A DNA stretch of 5,287 nucleotides from CAZUZD01 sp964624465 (GCA_964624465.1 CAZUZD010000404.1:1-5287); one strand, 5' to 3'; positions 1 to 5,287 are shown, counted from the first letter of the stretch. Program-made: numbers and translations. Notes: generated from the letters alone by a model not told the origin.

Positions 1-46
1 GGGTTCGGGCGTGGGCCCGTCGCGGCCGCGCTGAGGCCCGCTGGCG

Positions 47-69
47 CCGCCCGGCCCCGAACCGGGCGG
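47..69. repeat. GC-rich hairpin
   Basis: CCGCCCGG (47-54) pairs perfectly with CCGGGCGG (62-69) around a 7-nt loop, giving an 8-bp stem. No T tract follows on either side, so it does not read as an intrinsic terminator. Such hairpins arise easily in sequence this G+C-rich. It may lie at or just after the end of an upstream gene, but no function can be assigned. Confidence 0.35.
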
Positions 70-102
70 GCGGCCGGGCCAATGGCCGCCGCGGCGGTGG
101 GG

Positions 103-120
103 CCGGGGAAAAATCCCCGG
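103..120. repeat. Hairpin with AAAA loop
   Basis: CCGGGGA (103-109) pairs with TCCCCGG (114-120) around an AAAA loop, a perfect 7-bp stem with a tetraloop. The adenine loop and the following AAAT stand out in this G+C-rich context. There is no downstream T run on the + strand. It could be an RNA stability element at the 3' end of an upstream transcript, or simply a chance palindrome. Confidence 0.35.
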
Positions 121-151
121 AAATCCTGACCCGACGGCGGCCGGTACACCC

Positions 152-181
152 TTGCAGAGCCCCCGGGGCGGCCGCTATCGT
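152..181 (+). promoter_or_regulatory. Weak sigma-70-like promoter candidate
   Basis: TTGCAG (152-157) and TATCGT (176-181) are separated by 18 bp. They match TTGACA at three of six positions and TATAAT at four of six. This is the best -35/-10 pair I found in the leader, but the match is weak and sigma-factor preferences in this organism are unknown. If it is real, the transcript would start near 188 and run through both the terminator at 211-234 and the inverted repeat at 245-262. The terminator would then act as an attenuator. Otherwise the true nuo promoter lies closer to the inverted repeat and is not recognisable by eye. Confidence 0.18.
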
Positions 182-210
182 AAGGCCTCCCGGTGGTTTG
201 GACTTCCCGG

Positions 211-234
211 GACCGGCCCCTGGCCGGTTTTTTT
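211..234 (+). terminator. Rho-independent terminator
   Basis: ACCGGCC (212-218) and GGCCGGT (222-228) form a perfect 7-bp stem with a CCT loop. The stem is followed directly by an uninterrupted run of seven T (228-234). This is the classical intrinsic terminator layout on the + strand, and a seven-T run is conspicuous in such G+C-rich DNA. It lies 90 nt before the nuoA start. The simplest reading is that it ends an upstream + strand transcript and insulates the nuo operon. A premature terminator within the nuo leader is the alternative if the promoter lies upstream of it. Confidence 0.75.
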
Positions 235-244
235 GGCGGCCACA

Positions 245-262
245 TTGTGAAACGATTCACAA
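245..262. promoter_or_regulatory. Rex-type operator (18-bp inverted repeat) before nuoA
   Basis: TTGTGAA (245-251), ACGA, TTCACAA (256-262) form a perfect inverted repeat with 7-bp arms and a 4-bp spacer. This is the published layout of the Rex operator. Rex is the repressor that senses the NADH/NAD+ ratio and controls respiratory genes, including the nuo operon of Streptomyces coelicolor. An A/T-rich perfect palindrome of this size is very unlikely by chance here. Its place, 62 nt upstream of the first gene of an NADH dehydrogenase operon, fits an NADH-responsive switch. The core TGTGA-N6-TCACA also equals the E. coli CRP consensus, so a Crp/Fnr-family regulator is the main alternative. No regulator gene is in the window. 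Confidence 0.7.
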
Positions 263-324
263 GCCGGCGGGTCGCCTGAGCCGATTTCTGGACCGCCCCG
301 GCCCCGTCACCACACGGACGCGCG

Positions 325-816
325 ATGGCCACCGAGTTCACCCCGATCTTCGTGTTCATCCTGCTGGCGATCTTCGGGATCGCGGCGGTGATGGTGATCC
401 TGAGCTACTTCCTCGGCCCGCGGCACACCACGGCCGTGAAGCAGATGCCGTACGAGTCGGGCATGGACCCGATCGGCGACGCGCGGCAGCGCTTCGACGT
501 GCGGTACTACCTGGTCGCGATCGCCTTCCTGCTCTTCGACGTCGAGCTGCTGTACCTGTACCCCTGGGCCGTGGCCCAGTGGAGTGCCACGGGCGTCTCG
601 ACCGCCGCCGGGGCCCCCGCCCAGCCCGGCGCCGTGCCGATCGCCCGCGAGCTGGCGCTGCAGGCCGACGTGCCGACCCAGCCGGCGGTCGCCGCCGGCG
701 TCGGCATCCCGCCGGACATGCGAAATCTGGTCCTGGCGGAGATCCTGGTCTTCGTGGCGGTGCTCTTCGCCGCCTACTACTACGCCCTCAGGCGGGGGGT
801 CTTCGAATGGCGCTAG
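325..816 (+). CDS. nuoA: NADH-quinone oxidoreductase subunit A (NuoA)
   Basis: This is a small membrane subunit of complex I (ND3 homologue), at the junction between the peripheral arm and the proton-pumping membrane arm. Three membrane segments are visible, at about residues 8-30, 61-83 and 134-155. The first loop carries the family motif PYESG (42-46), and the second helix carries FDVE (71-74) with its acidic residues. At 163 residues it is longer than the usual 120 to 147. The excess is an Ala/Pro-rich stretch at about 86-131 between helices 2 and 3, which by ND3 topology faces the periplasm. The ATG has only a weak GGA six bases upstream. It is the first gene of the operon, downstream of the 245-262 operator, and its last 10 nt overlap nuoB, suggesting translational coupling. 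Confidence 0.96.
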   Translation: MATEFTPIFVFILLAIFGIAAVMVILSYFLGPRHTTAVKQMPYESGMDPIGDARQRFDVRYYLVAIAFLLFDVELLYLYPWAVAQWSATGVSTAAGAPAQPGAVPIARELALQADVPTQPAVAAGVGIPPDMRNLVLAEILVFVAVLFAAYYYALRRGVFEWR

Positions 817-1619
817 AACGGGCTGCCGGCAACGCGATCGTCTCGAACTCGACCAGCGTGCTCAAGGCCGGCGGGGTCGATCTCCCCGAGGGCGTGCAGG
901 TCACCACCATTGACGCCGTCGTCAACTGGTGCCGCAAGTACAGCCTCTGGCCGATGCCGTTCGCCACGGCGTGCTGCGGCATCGAGCTCATGGCCGTCGG
1001 CTCCAGCCGCTTCGACATCGCCCGCTTCGGCGCCGAGGTCATGCGGTTCAGCCCCCGGCAGTGCGACCTCATGATCGTCGCCGGCCGCGTCACCATGAAG
1101 ATGCTGCCCGTGCTCCAGCGCATCTGGCTCCAGATGCCCGAGCCCAAGTGGTGCATCAGCATGGGCGCCTGCGCCTGCTCGGGCGGCGTGTTCGACACCT
1201 ACGCGGTGGTCCAGGGCGTCGACCGGTTCATCCCGGTGGACGTGTACATCCCCGGCTGCCCGCCCCGGCCCGAGCAGATCCTGCGGTCGCTGATGGACAT
1301 GCAGGACAAGATCCAGCGCGGCGGCCGGATGTTCGGCTCCGGCCTGCCCGAGATCTACGAGAAGGACCGCCTGTACCTCGAGAAGAAGGCCCTGCCGGCC
1401 GGCACCAGCCTCGCCGGCGGCCAGGCCGACGAGGGCCGCTTCGGCTCCCGCGGGCCGGGCGGCGGGGCCGTGGGGGGCGCCGCCGAGCCCGGTTGTGTTC
1501 CCCCCCGGCCCCGGGGGGGGGCGGCCCGGTGGGCCGCCCGCGACGGCCTCCCCCGAATCCCTGCCCGACCCTTCCGCCGCCCAGGCCCACCGCCGGGCCC
1601 GACCCGACGCGATCCGTGA
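807..1619 (+). CDS. nuoB: NADH-quinone oxidoreductase subunit B (NuoB), with non-conserved C-terminal tail
   Basis: This subunit of the complex I connecting module holds the terminal 4Fe-4S cluster N2, which reduces quinone at the NuoB/NuoD interface. All four N2 ligands are present: the CC pair C56-C57, C122 in MGACACSGG and C151 in IPGCPPRP, with the same spacing as in E. coli. C124 is an additional cysteine. The frame stays open far upstream inside nuoA, but the ATG at 807 gives the normal N-terminus and a 10-nt overlap with nuoA. The predicted protein is 270 residues. Recognisable family sequence ends near residue 200, and the rest is Gly/Pro/Arg-rich. From codon 229 onward 10 of 42 codons end in A or T, unlike the core, and the DNA contains strong hairpins. 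The tail therefore resembles spacer read through for lack of a stop codon. Confidence 0.95.
   Translation: MALERAAGNAIVSNSTSVLKAGGVDLPEGVQVTTIDAVVNWCRKYSLWPMPFATACCGIELMAVGSSRFDIARFGAEVMRFSPRQCDLMIVAGRVTMKMLPVLQRIWLQMPEPKWCISMGACACSGGVFDTYAVVQGVDRFIPVDVYIPGCPPRPEQILRSLMDMQDKIQRGGRMFGSGLPEIYEKDRLYLEKKALPAGTSLAGGQADEGRFGSRGPGGGAVGGAAEPGCVPPRPRGGAARWAARDGLPRIPARPFRRPGPPPGPTRRDP
1500..1539 (+). repeat. Two alternative GC hairpins inside the nuoB tail
   Basis: Two strong inverted repeats lie side by side. The run of C at 1500-1507 pairs with the run of G around 1512-1519 (8 bp, 4-nt loop). GGGCGGCCC (1519-1527) pairs perfectly with GGGCCGCCC (1531-1539) around a GGT loop (9 bp). They share position 1519, so they compete only at that base and could nearly stack. 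No T tract follows, so they are not intrinsic terminators. They lie 98 nt before nuoC, in the low-conservation end of the nuoB frame, and could affect mRNA stability or relative expression of nuoAB and nuoC. The long C and G runs are also a place where sequencing errors would concentrate. Confidence 0.5.
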
Positions 1620-1636
1620 GACGAGGCCCTTTCGCG

Positions 1637-2209
1637 ATGAGCAACGCCCCGCAGGCCACGCCCGCCGCCGCCCCCGACGCCGAAGTGGCGGTCCGCCAGG
1701 CGCACGCCCGGAGCCTGGCGATCCTCACCGAGACGCTGGGCGCCGACGGCTACACGACCGCCGTCTTCCGCGACAACCTGCGGGCCTACGTGCCGGCCCA
1801 CCGCCTGATCGACGCCCTGCGGGCCCTCAAGGACCAGGGCGGCTTCGGGCTCCTCGCGGAGCTGGGCGGCACCGACTACCACAAGTATCCCGGCGGCAGC
1901 GGCTCGGGCAAGCGGTTCGAGGTGCACTACGTCCTGCGGAACCTCGACACCAACGAGCGGATCATCCTCAAGGCCGGCGTCGACGACCCCGAGCCCACCC
2001 TGCCGACCGCCATGCCCCTCTGGCTGGGCGCCGACTGGATGGAGCGCGAGGTCTTCGACATGTACGGCATCCGGTTCGAGGGGCACCCCGACCTGCGCCG
2101 GATCCTGATGCCCGACGAGTTCACCGCCCACCCGCTCCGCAAGGATTACCCCCTGCGGGGCCGCGGCGAGCGCCACAACTTCCCCCGGATCACCCGCGGC
2201 GAGTCCTGA
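1637..2209 (+). CDS. nuoC: NADH-quinone oxidoreductase subunit C (NuoC, 30 kDa subunit)
   Basis: This is the cofactor-free subunit of the complex I peripheral arm that packs against NuoD and helps hold the connecting module together. The family signature is clear: EREVFDMYGI (136-145), GHPDLRRILMPD (149-160) and HPLRKDYPL (165-173). The 190-residue length is typical for a stand-alone NuoC, so this is not the fused NuoCD of E. coli. Residues 1-22 are Ala/Pro-rich and not conserved. The frame is open for about 700 nt upstream, inside nuoB, but the ATG at 1637 has a GAGG (1623-1626) 10 nt before it and leaves a 17-nt gap after the nuoB stop. Longer forms would only add nuoB shadow sequence. Confidence 0.96.
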   Translation: MSNAPQATPAAAPDAEVAVRQAHARSLAILTETLGADGYTTAVFRDNLRAYVPAHRLIDALRALKDQGGFGLLAELGGTDYHKYPGGSGSGKRFEVHYVLRNLDTNERIILKAGVDDPEPTLPTAMPLWLGADWMEREVFDMYGIRFEGHPDLRRILMPDEFTAHPLRKDYPLRGRGERHNFPRITRGES

Positions 2210-2338
2210 CCGGCCCGCGCGGTCGCCGGCCGGCCCCCGCCGCCGCGACCCGCACCGCCGCCGACCGGTCCGGACCGACCCCGACCCAGCCCGTTGCCAG
2301 CCCGCCAGGCAGCCGAGACGCGAGGACGGAACAGCGCC
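2210..2338. other. nuoC-nuoD spacer with 12-bp palindrome
   Basis: This 129-nt spacer is C-rich and has no convincing ORF. It contains a perfect 12-bp palindrome, CGGTCCGGACCG (2266-2277), flanked by GACC repeats, and a weak hairpin just at the nuoC stop (2208-2212 with 2220-2224). A GAGGA at 2322-2326 lies 12 nt before the nuoD ATG and is the likely ribosome binding site. There is no T tract and hence no intrinsic terminator, so transcription probably continues into nuoD. The 12-bp palindrome could bind a regulator, but such words are common at this base composition. Confidence 0.45.
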
Positions 2339-3580
2339 ATGCCGACGAACCTGATCGACGACCCGGTCGACGACGACGTGGCCGGCCAGCGGCCGTCCGT
2401 AGAGAAGGAATACCGCTGGACCCTGAACTTCGGCCCGCAGCACCCGGCCACCCACACGACCCTGCGGCTCGTGTTGGAATTGGACGGCGAGCGGATCGTG
2501 AAGGCCACGCCGCACATCGGCTACCTGCACTCGGGGTTCGAGAAGCTCGGCGAGCACCTGAACTTCAACCAGTACGTCACGATCGCCGACCGCAAGAACT
2601 ACATCAGCCCGCCGTACAACGAGATCGCCTGGCACAACGCCGTCGAGAAGGCGCTGGGCGTCGAGCTCACCCCGCGCTGCAAGTACATCCGCACGATCAT
2701 CGGCGAGCTGGCCCGCATCAGCGACCACCTGCTCTGCACGGGCGCCGCGGCGCTCGACCTGGGGGCGTTCACCGCCTTCCTCTACGCGTTCAACCAGCGT
2801 GAGCTGATCTACGACGTGTACGAGGAGATGTCGGGCTACCGCTTCCACCCCGGCTACACCCGGGTCGGCGGCGTGATGCAGGACTTCAACGGCAACGTCC
2901 TGGCCCGGATCGAGAAGGTCCTCAAGAGCCTGCCGGCAGCCCTCCGCGACATGGAGAAGCTGCTGATGCGCAACAAGATCTTCCTGGAGCGCACCCGCGG
3001 CGTCGGCGTGCTCACCAAGGAGATGGCGCTCAGCATGTCGGTGACCGGCCCGCTGGCCCGCTCGGCCGGCATCACCACCGACCTCCGCAAGGACGCCCCG
3101 TACCTGGCCTACGGCGACCTCGACTTCGAGGTGCCCTGGGCCACCGAGGGGGACGTCTACGCCCGGTTCCAGGTGCGGTTCGAAGAGCTCCAGCAGAGCA
3201 TGAAGCTGGTCCGGCAGGCCGTCGACAAGCTGCCCGGCGGCCCGGTCAATGCGCCCATCGCCGAGAAGTTCGGCATGCCCGACAAGGCGACCACGTACAA
3301 CAGCATGGAGGGCCTGATCCAGCACTTCGAGCTGATCATGCCCAACCGCGGGATGGAGACGCCGGTCGACGAGATCTACGCGGCGGTGGAGAGCCCCAAC
3401 GGCGAGCTTGGCTACTACGTCGTGACCGACGGCAGCCAGACCGCCTGGCGGGTCCGCACCCGGCCGCCCTCGTACATCCACTTCTCGACGTTCCCGTACC
3501 TGATCAAGGACCACCTCATCGCCGACGTGGTCGCCGTGCTCGGCAGCCTGAACATCATCGCCGCCGAGCTCGACCGCTGA
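2339..3580 (+). CDS. nuoD: NADH-quinone oxidoreductase subunit D (NuoD, 49 kDa subunit)
   Basis: This subunit forms most of the quinone-binding cavity of complex I, next to cluster N2 of NuoB. Family motifs in order are NFGPQHPATH (30-39), HIGYLHSGFEKLGEH (59-73), GELARISDHL (122-131), GELGYY (355-360), RTRPPSYIH (373-381) and a C-terminal LDR. By alignment with Thermus Nqo4, the quinone-contacting His38 and Tyr87 correspond to H39 and Y88, and Asp139 to D140. The position of conserved Asp401 is N405 here, within SLNIIAAELDR. The segment after Y88 reads ISPPYN rather than the more familiar LHS-type sequence. At 413 residues it is close to normal length. The ATG at 2339 was preferred over an in-frame TTG at 2294 because GAGGA precedes it. 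Confidence 0.97.
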   Translation: MPTNLIDDPVDDDVAGQRPSVEKEYRWTLNFGPQHPATHTTLRLVLELDGERIVKATPHIGYLHSGFEKLGEHLNFNQYVTIADRKNYISPPYNEIAWHNAVEKALGVELTPRCKYIRTIIGELARISDHLLCTGAAALDLGAFTAFLYAFNQRELIYDVYEEMSGYRFHPGYTRVGGVMQDFNGNVLARIEKVLKSLPAALRDMEKLLMRNKIFLERTRGVGVLTKEMALSMSVTGPLARSAGITTDLRKDAPYLAYGDLDFEVPWATEGDVYARFQVRFEELQQSMKLVRQAVDKLPGGPVNAPIAEKFGMPDKATTYNSMEGLIQHFELIMPNRGMETPVDEIYAAVESPNGELGYYVVTDGSQTAWRVRTRPPSYIHFSTFPYLIKDHLIADVVAVLGSLNIIAAELDR

Positions 3581-3593
3581 GCCCCAGGGGGGG

Positions 3594-3618
3594 CAGGGGG
3601 TGCCAGCCGGCACCCCTG
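3594..3618 (+). repeat. Hairpin just after nuoD
   Basis: Starting 14 nt after the nuoD stop, CAGGGGGTGCC (3594-3604) pairs with GGCACCCCTG (3609-3618) around an AGCC loop. This gives a 10-bp stem with one bulged G. No T run follows, so it is unlikely to be an intrinsic terminator. A hairpin in this place could protect the 3' end of a processed nuoABCD message or adjust expression of nuoE relative to nuoD. That role is inference from position. Confidence 0.5.
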
Positions 3619-3692
3619 GCTCGCCTCGCCGCCTCCCGACGCCTCGAACCCGCCCTCCGACCGACCGATCGCCGCCCGGGGAACCCTGCACG

Positions 3693-4274
3693 ATGGCCAG
3701 CGCCAGCACCCAGCCCCGCATCCTGCCCGAGTCGCTCCGCCAGGCGATCCTGGCCCTGCTGCCGCGCTACCCGGAGAAGCGGGCGGTGACGCTGCCGGCC
3801 CTGCACCTGGTGCACGAGCACTTCCGGTGCGTGCCCCGGCAGGCGATGGTCGAGATCGCCGCCTTGCTGGAGATCACGCCCGCCGAGGTGCACGACACGA
3901 TGAGCTTCTACGGGTTCTTCCCGCAGGCGCCCATCGGCGACGTCCGGGTCTGGATCTGCCGCTCGATCTCGTGCATGATCCGCGGCGGCGACGGCCTGCT
4001 GGAGCACGCCTGCCAGAAGCTCGGCATCGAGCCCGGCGGCACCACCAAGGACGGCAAGATCACCGTCGAGCTGGCCGAGTGCCTGGGCATCTGCGACTAC
4101 GCCCCGGCCGCGCTGGCCGACGACGGCCGGATCTTCGGCCCCCTGGAGCCGGCCACCGTCGACCAGATGCTCGACCTGCTCCAGAAGGGCCCGGTCGCCG
4201 AGGCCCCGACCACCCCCGTCATCTCCGGCCACGGCCTGGGCGAGGTCGGCCCCGACCCCGCCACCCAGGCCTGA
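3693..4274 (+). CDS. nuoE: NADH-quinone oxidoreductase subunit E (NuoE, 24 kDa subunit)
   Basis: This is a thioredoxin-fold 2Fe-2S subunit of the NADH-oxidising module, partner of NuoF, carrying cluster N1a close to the FMN. The four ligands are present in the standard pattern: C89 and C94 in CRSISC (C-X4-C), and C130 and C134 in CLGIC (C-X3-C). The N-terminal helical part contains the family segment TPAEVHDTMSFYGFF (62-76). The protein has 193 residues, slightly longer than the usual 160 to 180. The excess is a non-conserved Pro/Gly/Thr-rich tail after about residue 165. The ATG at 3693 has GGGGAA (3678-3683) 9 nt upstream. An in-frame GTG at 3600 would add 31 Pro/Arg-rich residues overlapping the hairpin and is unlikely. 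Confidence 0.96.
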   Translation: MASASTQPRILPESLRQAILALLPRYPEKRAVTLPALHLVHEHFRCVPRQAMVEIAALLEITPAEVHDTMSFYGFFPQAPIGDVRVWICRSISCMIRGGDGLLEHACQKLGIEPGGTTKDGKITVELAECLGICDYAPAALADDGRIFGPLEPATVDQMLDLLQKGPVAEAPTTPVISGHGLGEVGPDPATQA

Positions 4275-4348
4275 GCCGACCCGGACCGGACCGCCCCCGC
4301 GCCCGGCCCGGATGCCGACCGACTCCCGGAAAGCGACCGACCCGACCG

Positions 4349-4555
4349 ATGAGTGACCGGACGATCTCCGCCCGACCCGATGAGCCCCGCGAGCCGACCT
4401 CCGCGCCGGTGCTGACCCTGAGCGCCGCCGAGCGGCGACGGGTGCTCGGCCTGGTCCAGCGGCTCGAACGCCGCGAACCGGAGCACCCGCAGTGGGTCCT
4501 GGTCCGCCGCCTGAACCGGGCCCTGGCCCCGTGCCCCATCGGCCGCGACGACTGA
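4349..4555 (+). CDS. Small unknown protein between nuoE and nuoF (68 aa)
   Basis: I do not recognise this protein. It starts at an ATG 74 nt after nuoE and ends 110 nt before nuoF, on the same strand. Residues 1-20 are polar and Pro-rich, likely disordered. Residues 22-60 look like two amphipathic helices rich in Arg, Leu and Glu, centred on SAAERRRVLGLVQRL and PQWVLVRRLNRAL. The single cysteine, C62, is in APCP near the end. There is no membrane segment or signal peptide. Only 6 of 68 codons end in A or T, like its neighbours and unlike the spacers, which supports real coding. The ribosome site is poor: the best purine run, GGAAAG (4328-4333), is 15 nt away. A clade-specific complex I accessory or assembly factor is possible, but this is inferred from position alone. 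Confidence 0.6.
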   Translation: MSDRTISARPDEPREPTSAPVLTLSAAERRRVLGLVQRLERREPEHPQWVLVRRLNRALAPCPIGRDD

Positions 4556-4665
4556 CCCGGCGACCCCGGACCTCCGCCGGCCCTCCGCATCGCCTCGAAC
4601 CAAACCGAATCGCCTCGATCGCCCGACGCCCGATCGCCGCCCGACTGGATGGGAGACCCCGAGCT
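4556..4665. other. C-rich spacer before nuoF with repeats shared with the nuoE leader
   Basis: This 110-nt spacer is strongly C-biased on the + strand (about 44 C and 21 G in 4561-4650 by eye). It contains a direct repeat of ATCGCCTCGA at 4589-4598 and 4609-4618, a 20-bp period. Two of its words recur in the same order in the spacer before nuoE: CGCCTCGAACC at 4591-4601 and 3640-3650, and CCGATCGCCGCCCG at 4630-4643 and 3665-3678. No terminator or promoter is evident. A C-rich, G-poor transcript could be a Rho loading site, which is speculation. Confidence 0.5.
4651..4656 (+). promoter_or_regulatory. Ribosome binding site deciding the nuoF GTG start
   Basis: GGGAGA lies 9 nt before the GTG at 4666, the best Shine-Dalgarno match in the window. 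It selects GTG over the next in-frame ATG (4714, residue 17), which would cut into sequence that aligns with the NuoF N-terminal region. Confidence 0.7.

Positions 4666-5287
<622 letters not shown>

Larger units (their letters stand above)
1..324. other. Non-coding region upstream of the nuo operon
   Basis: No convincing gene is visible in this stretch. One + strand frame is open from the left edge to a TGA at 32-34 and another to a TGA at 127-129. Either could be the last codons of an upstream gene, but the translations are Gly/Ala/Arg/Pro-rich and not recognisable. The region is extremely G+C-rich and contains several self-complementary segments. In order these are a hairpin at 47-69, an A-looped hairpin at 103-120, a weak promoter candidate at 152-181, an intrinsic terminator at 211-234 and an 18-bp inverted repeat at 245-262. 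The last 62 nt before nuoA (263-324) contain nothing obvious beyond a weak GGA (316-318) six bases before the start codon. Confidence 0.7.

Noticed and set aside
103..120. Hairpin considered as an intrinsic terminator
   Set aside because: The stem is good but no T tract follows on the + strand, and on the - strand the stem is followed by C-rich sequence.
198..806. N-terminal extension of nuoB through the nuoA region
   Set aside because: The frame is open only because stops are rare at this G+C content. The extension overlaps nuoA, is Arg/Pro-rich, and NuoB begins normally at 807.
929..1636. N-terminal extension of nuoC inside nuoB
   Set aside because: It is the shifted-frame shadow of nuoB. 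Conserved NuoC sequence begins after 1637, where a GAGG and ATG are present.
2266..2277. 12-bp palindrome considered as a second operator
   Set aside because: It does not resemble the 245-262 repeat, and perfect G/C palindromes of this size are common in such sequence, so it is noted only in the spacer entry.
1355..3721. 788-codon antisense open frame across nuoB to nuoE
   Set aside because: It lies opposite four certain complex I genes and translates to low-complexity Gly/Arg/Val-rich sequence. Long antisense frames are expected from G/C-ending codons.

Overview
The window holds the front half of a bacterial nuo operon (NDH-1, respiratory complex I), all on the + strand. The order is nuoA, nuoB, nuoC, nuoD, nuoE, a small unknown ORF, then a truncated nuoF running off the right edge. 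The very high G+C content, strongly G/C-ending codons, C-rich intercistronic spacers of about 75 to 130 nt and the sequence flavour of NuoD and NuoF suggest a high-GC Planctomycetota bacterium (Isosphaeraceae-like). That taxonomic guess is inference from composition and protein style only.

Layout: positions 1-324 carry no convincing gene. They hold GC-rich hairpins, a textbook intrinsic terminator (211-234) and, 10 nt after it, a perfect 18-bp inverted repeat, TTGTGAA-N4-TTCACAA (245-262). The repeat matches the known operator of the NADH-sensing repressor Rex and lies 62 nt before nuoA. nuoA (325-816) overlaps nuoB (807-1619) by 10 nt. nuoC (1637-2209), nuoD (2339-3580) and nuoE (3693-4274) follow with spacers of 17, 129 and 112 nt. 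A 68-codon ORF of unknown function (4349-4555) sits between nuoE and nuoF, and nuoF starts at a GTG (4666) behind a good Shine-Dalgarno.

How the genes work together: NuoF and NuoE form the NADH-oxidising tip, with FMN, a 4Fe-4S cluster and the N1a 2Fe-2S cluster. NuoB, NuoC and NuoD form the connecting module, in which cluster N2 in NuoB passes electrons to quinone bound between NuoB and NuoD. NuoA is a membrane subunit at the junction with the proton-pumping arm. nuoG and the remaining membrane genes would be expected downstream, outside the window.

The points most worth a second look are the Rex-type operator, the unknown small ORF inside the operon, a non-conserved 60 to 70-residue tail on NuoB that reads through spacer-like sequence, an Ala/Pro-rich insertion in NuoA, an Asn in place of a conserved quinone-site Asp near the NuoD C-terminus, and repeated sequence blocks shared by the leaders of nuoE and nuoF. 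Nothing here looks like a mobile element, CRISPR array, tRNA or rRNA. Apart from these points it is an ordinary complex I locus.
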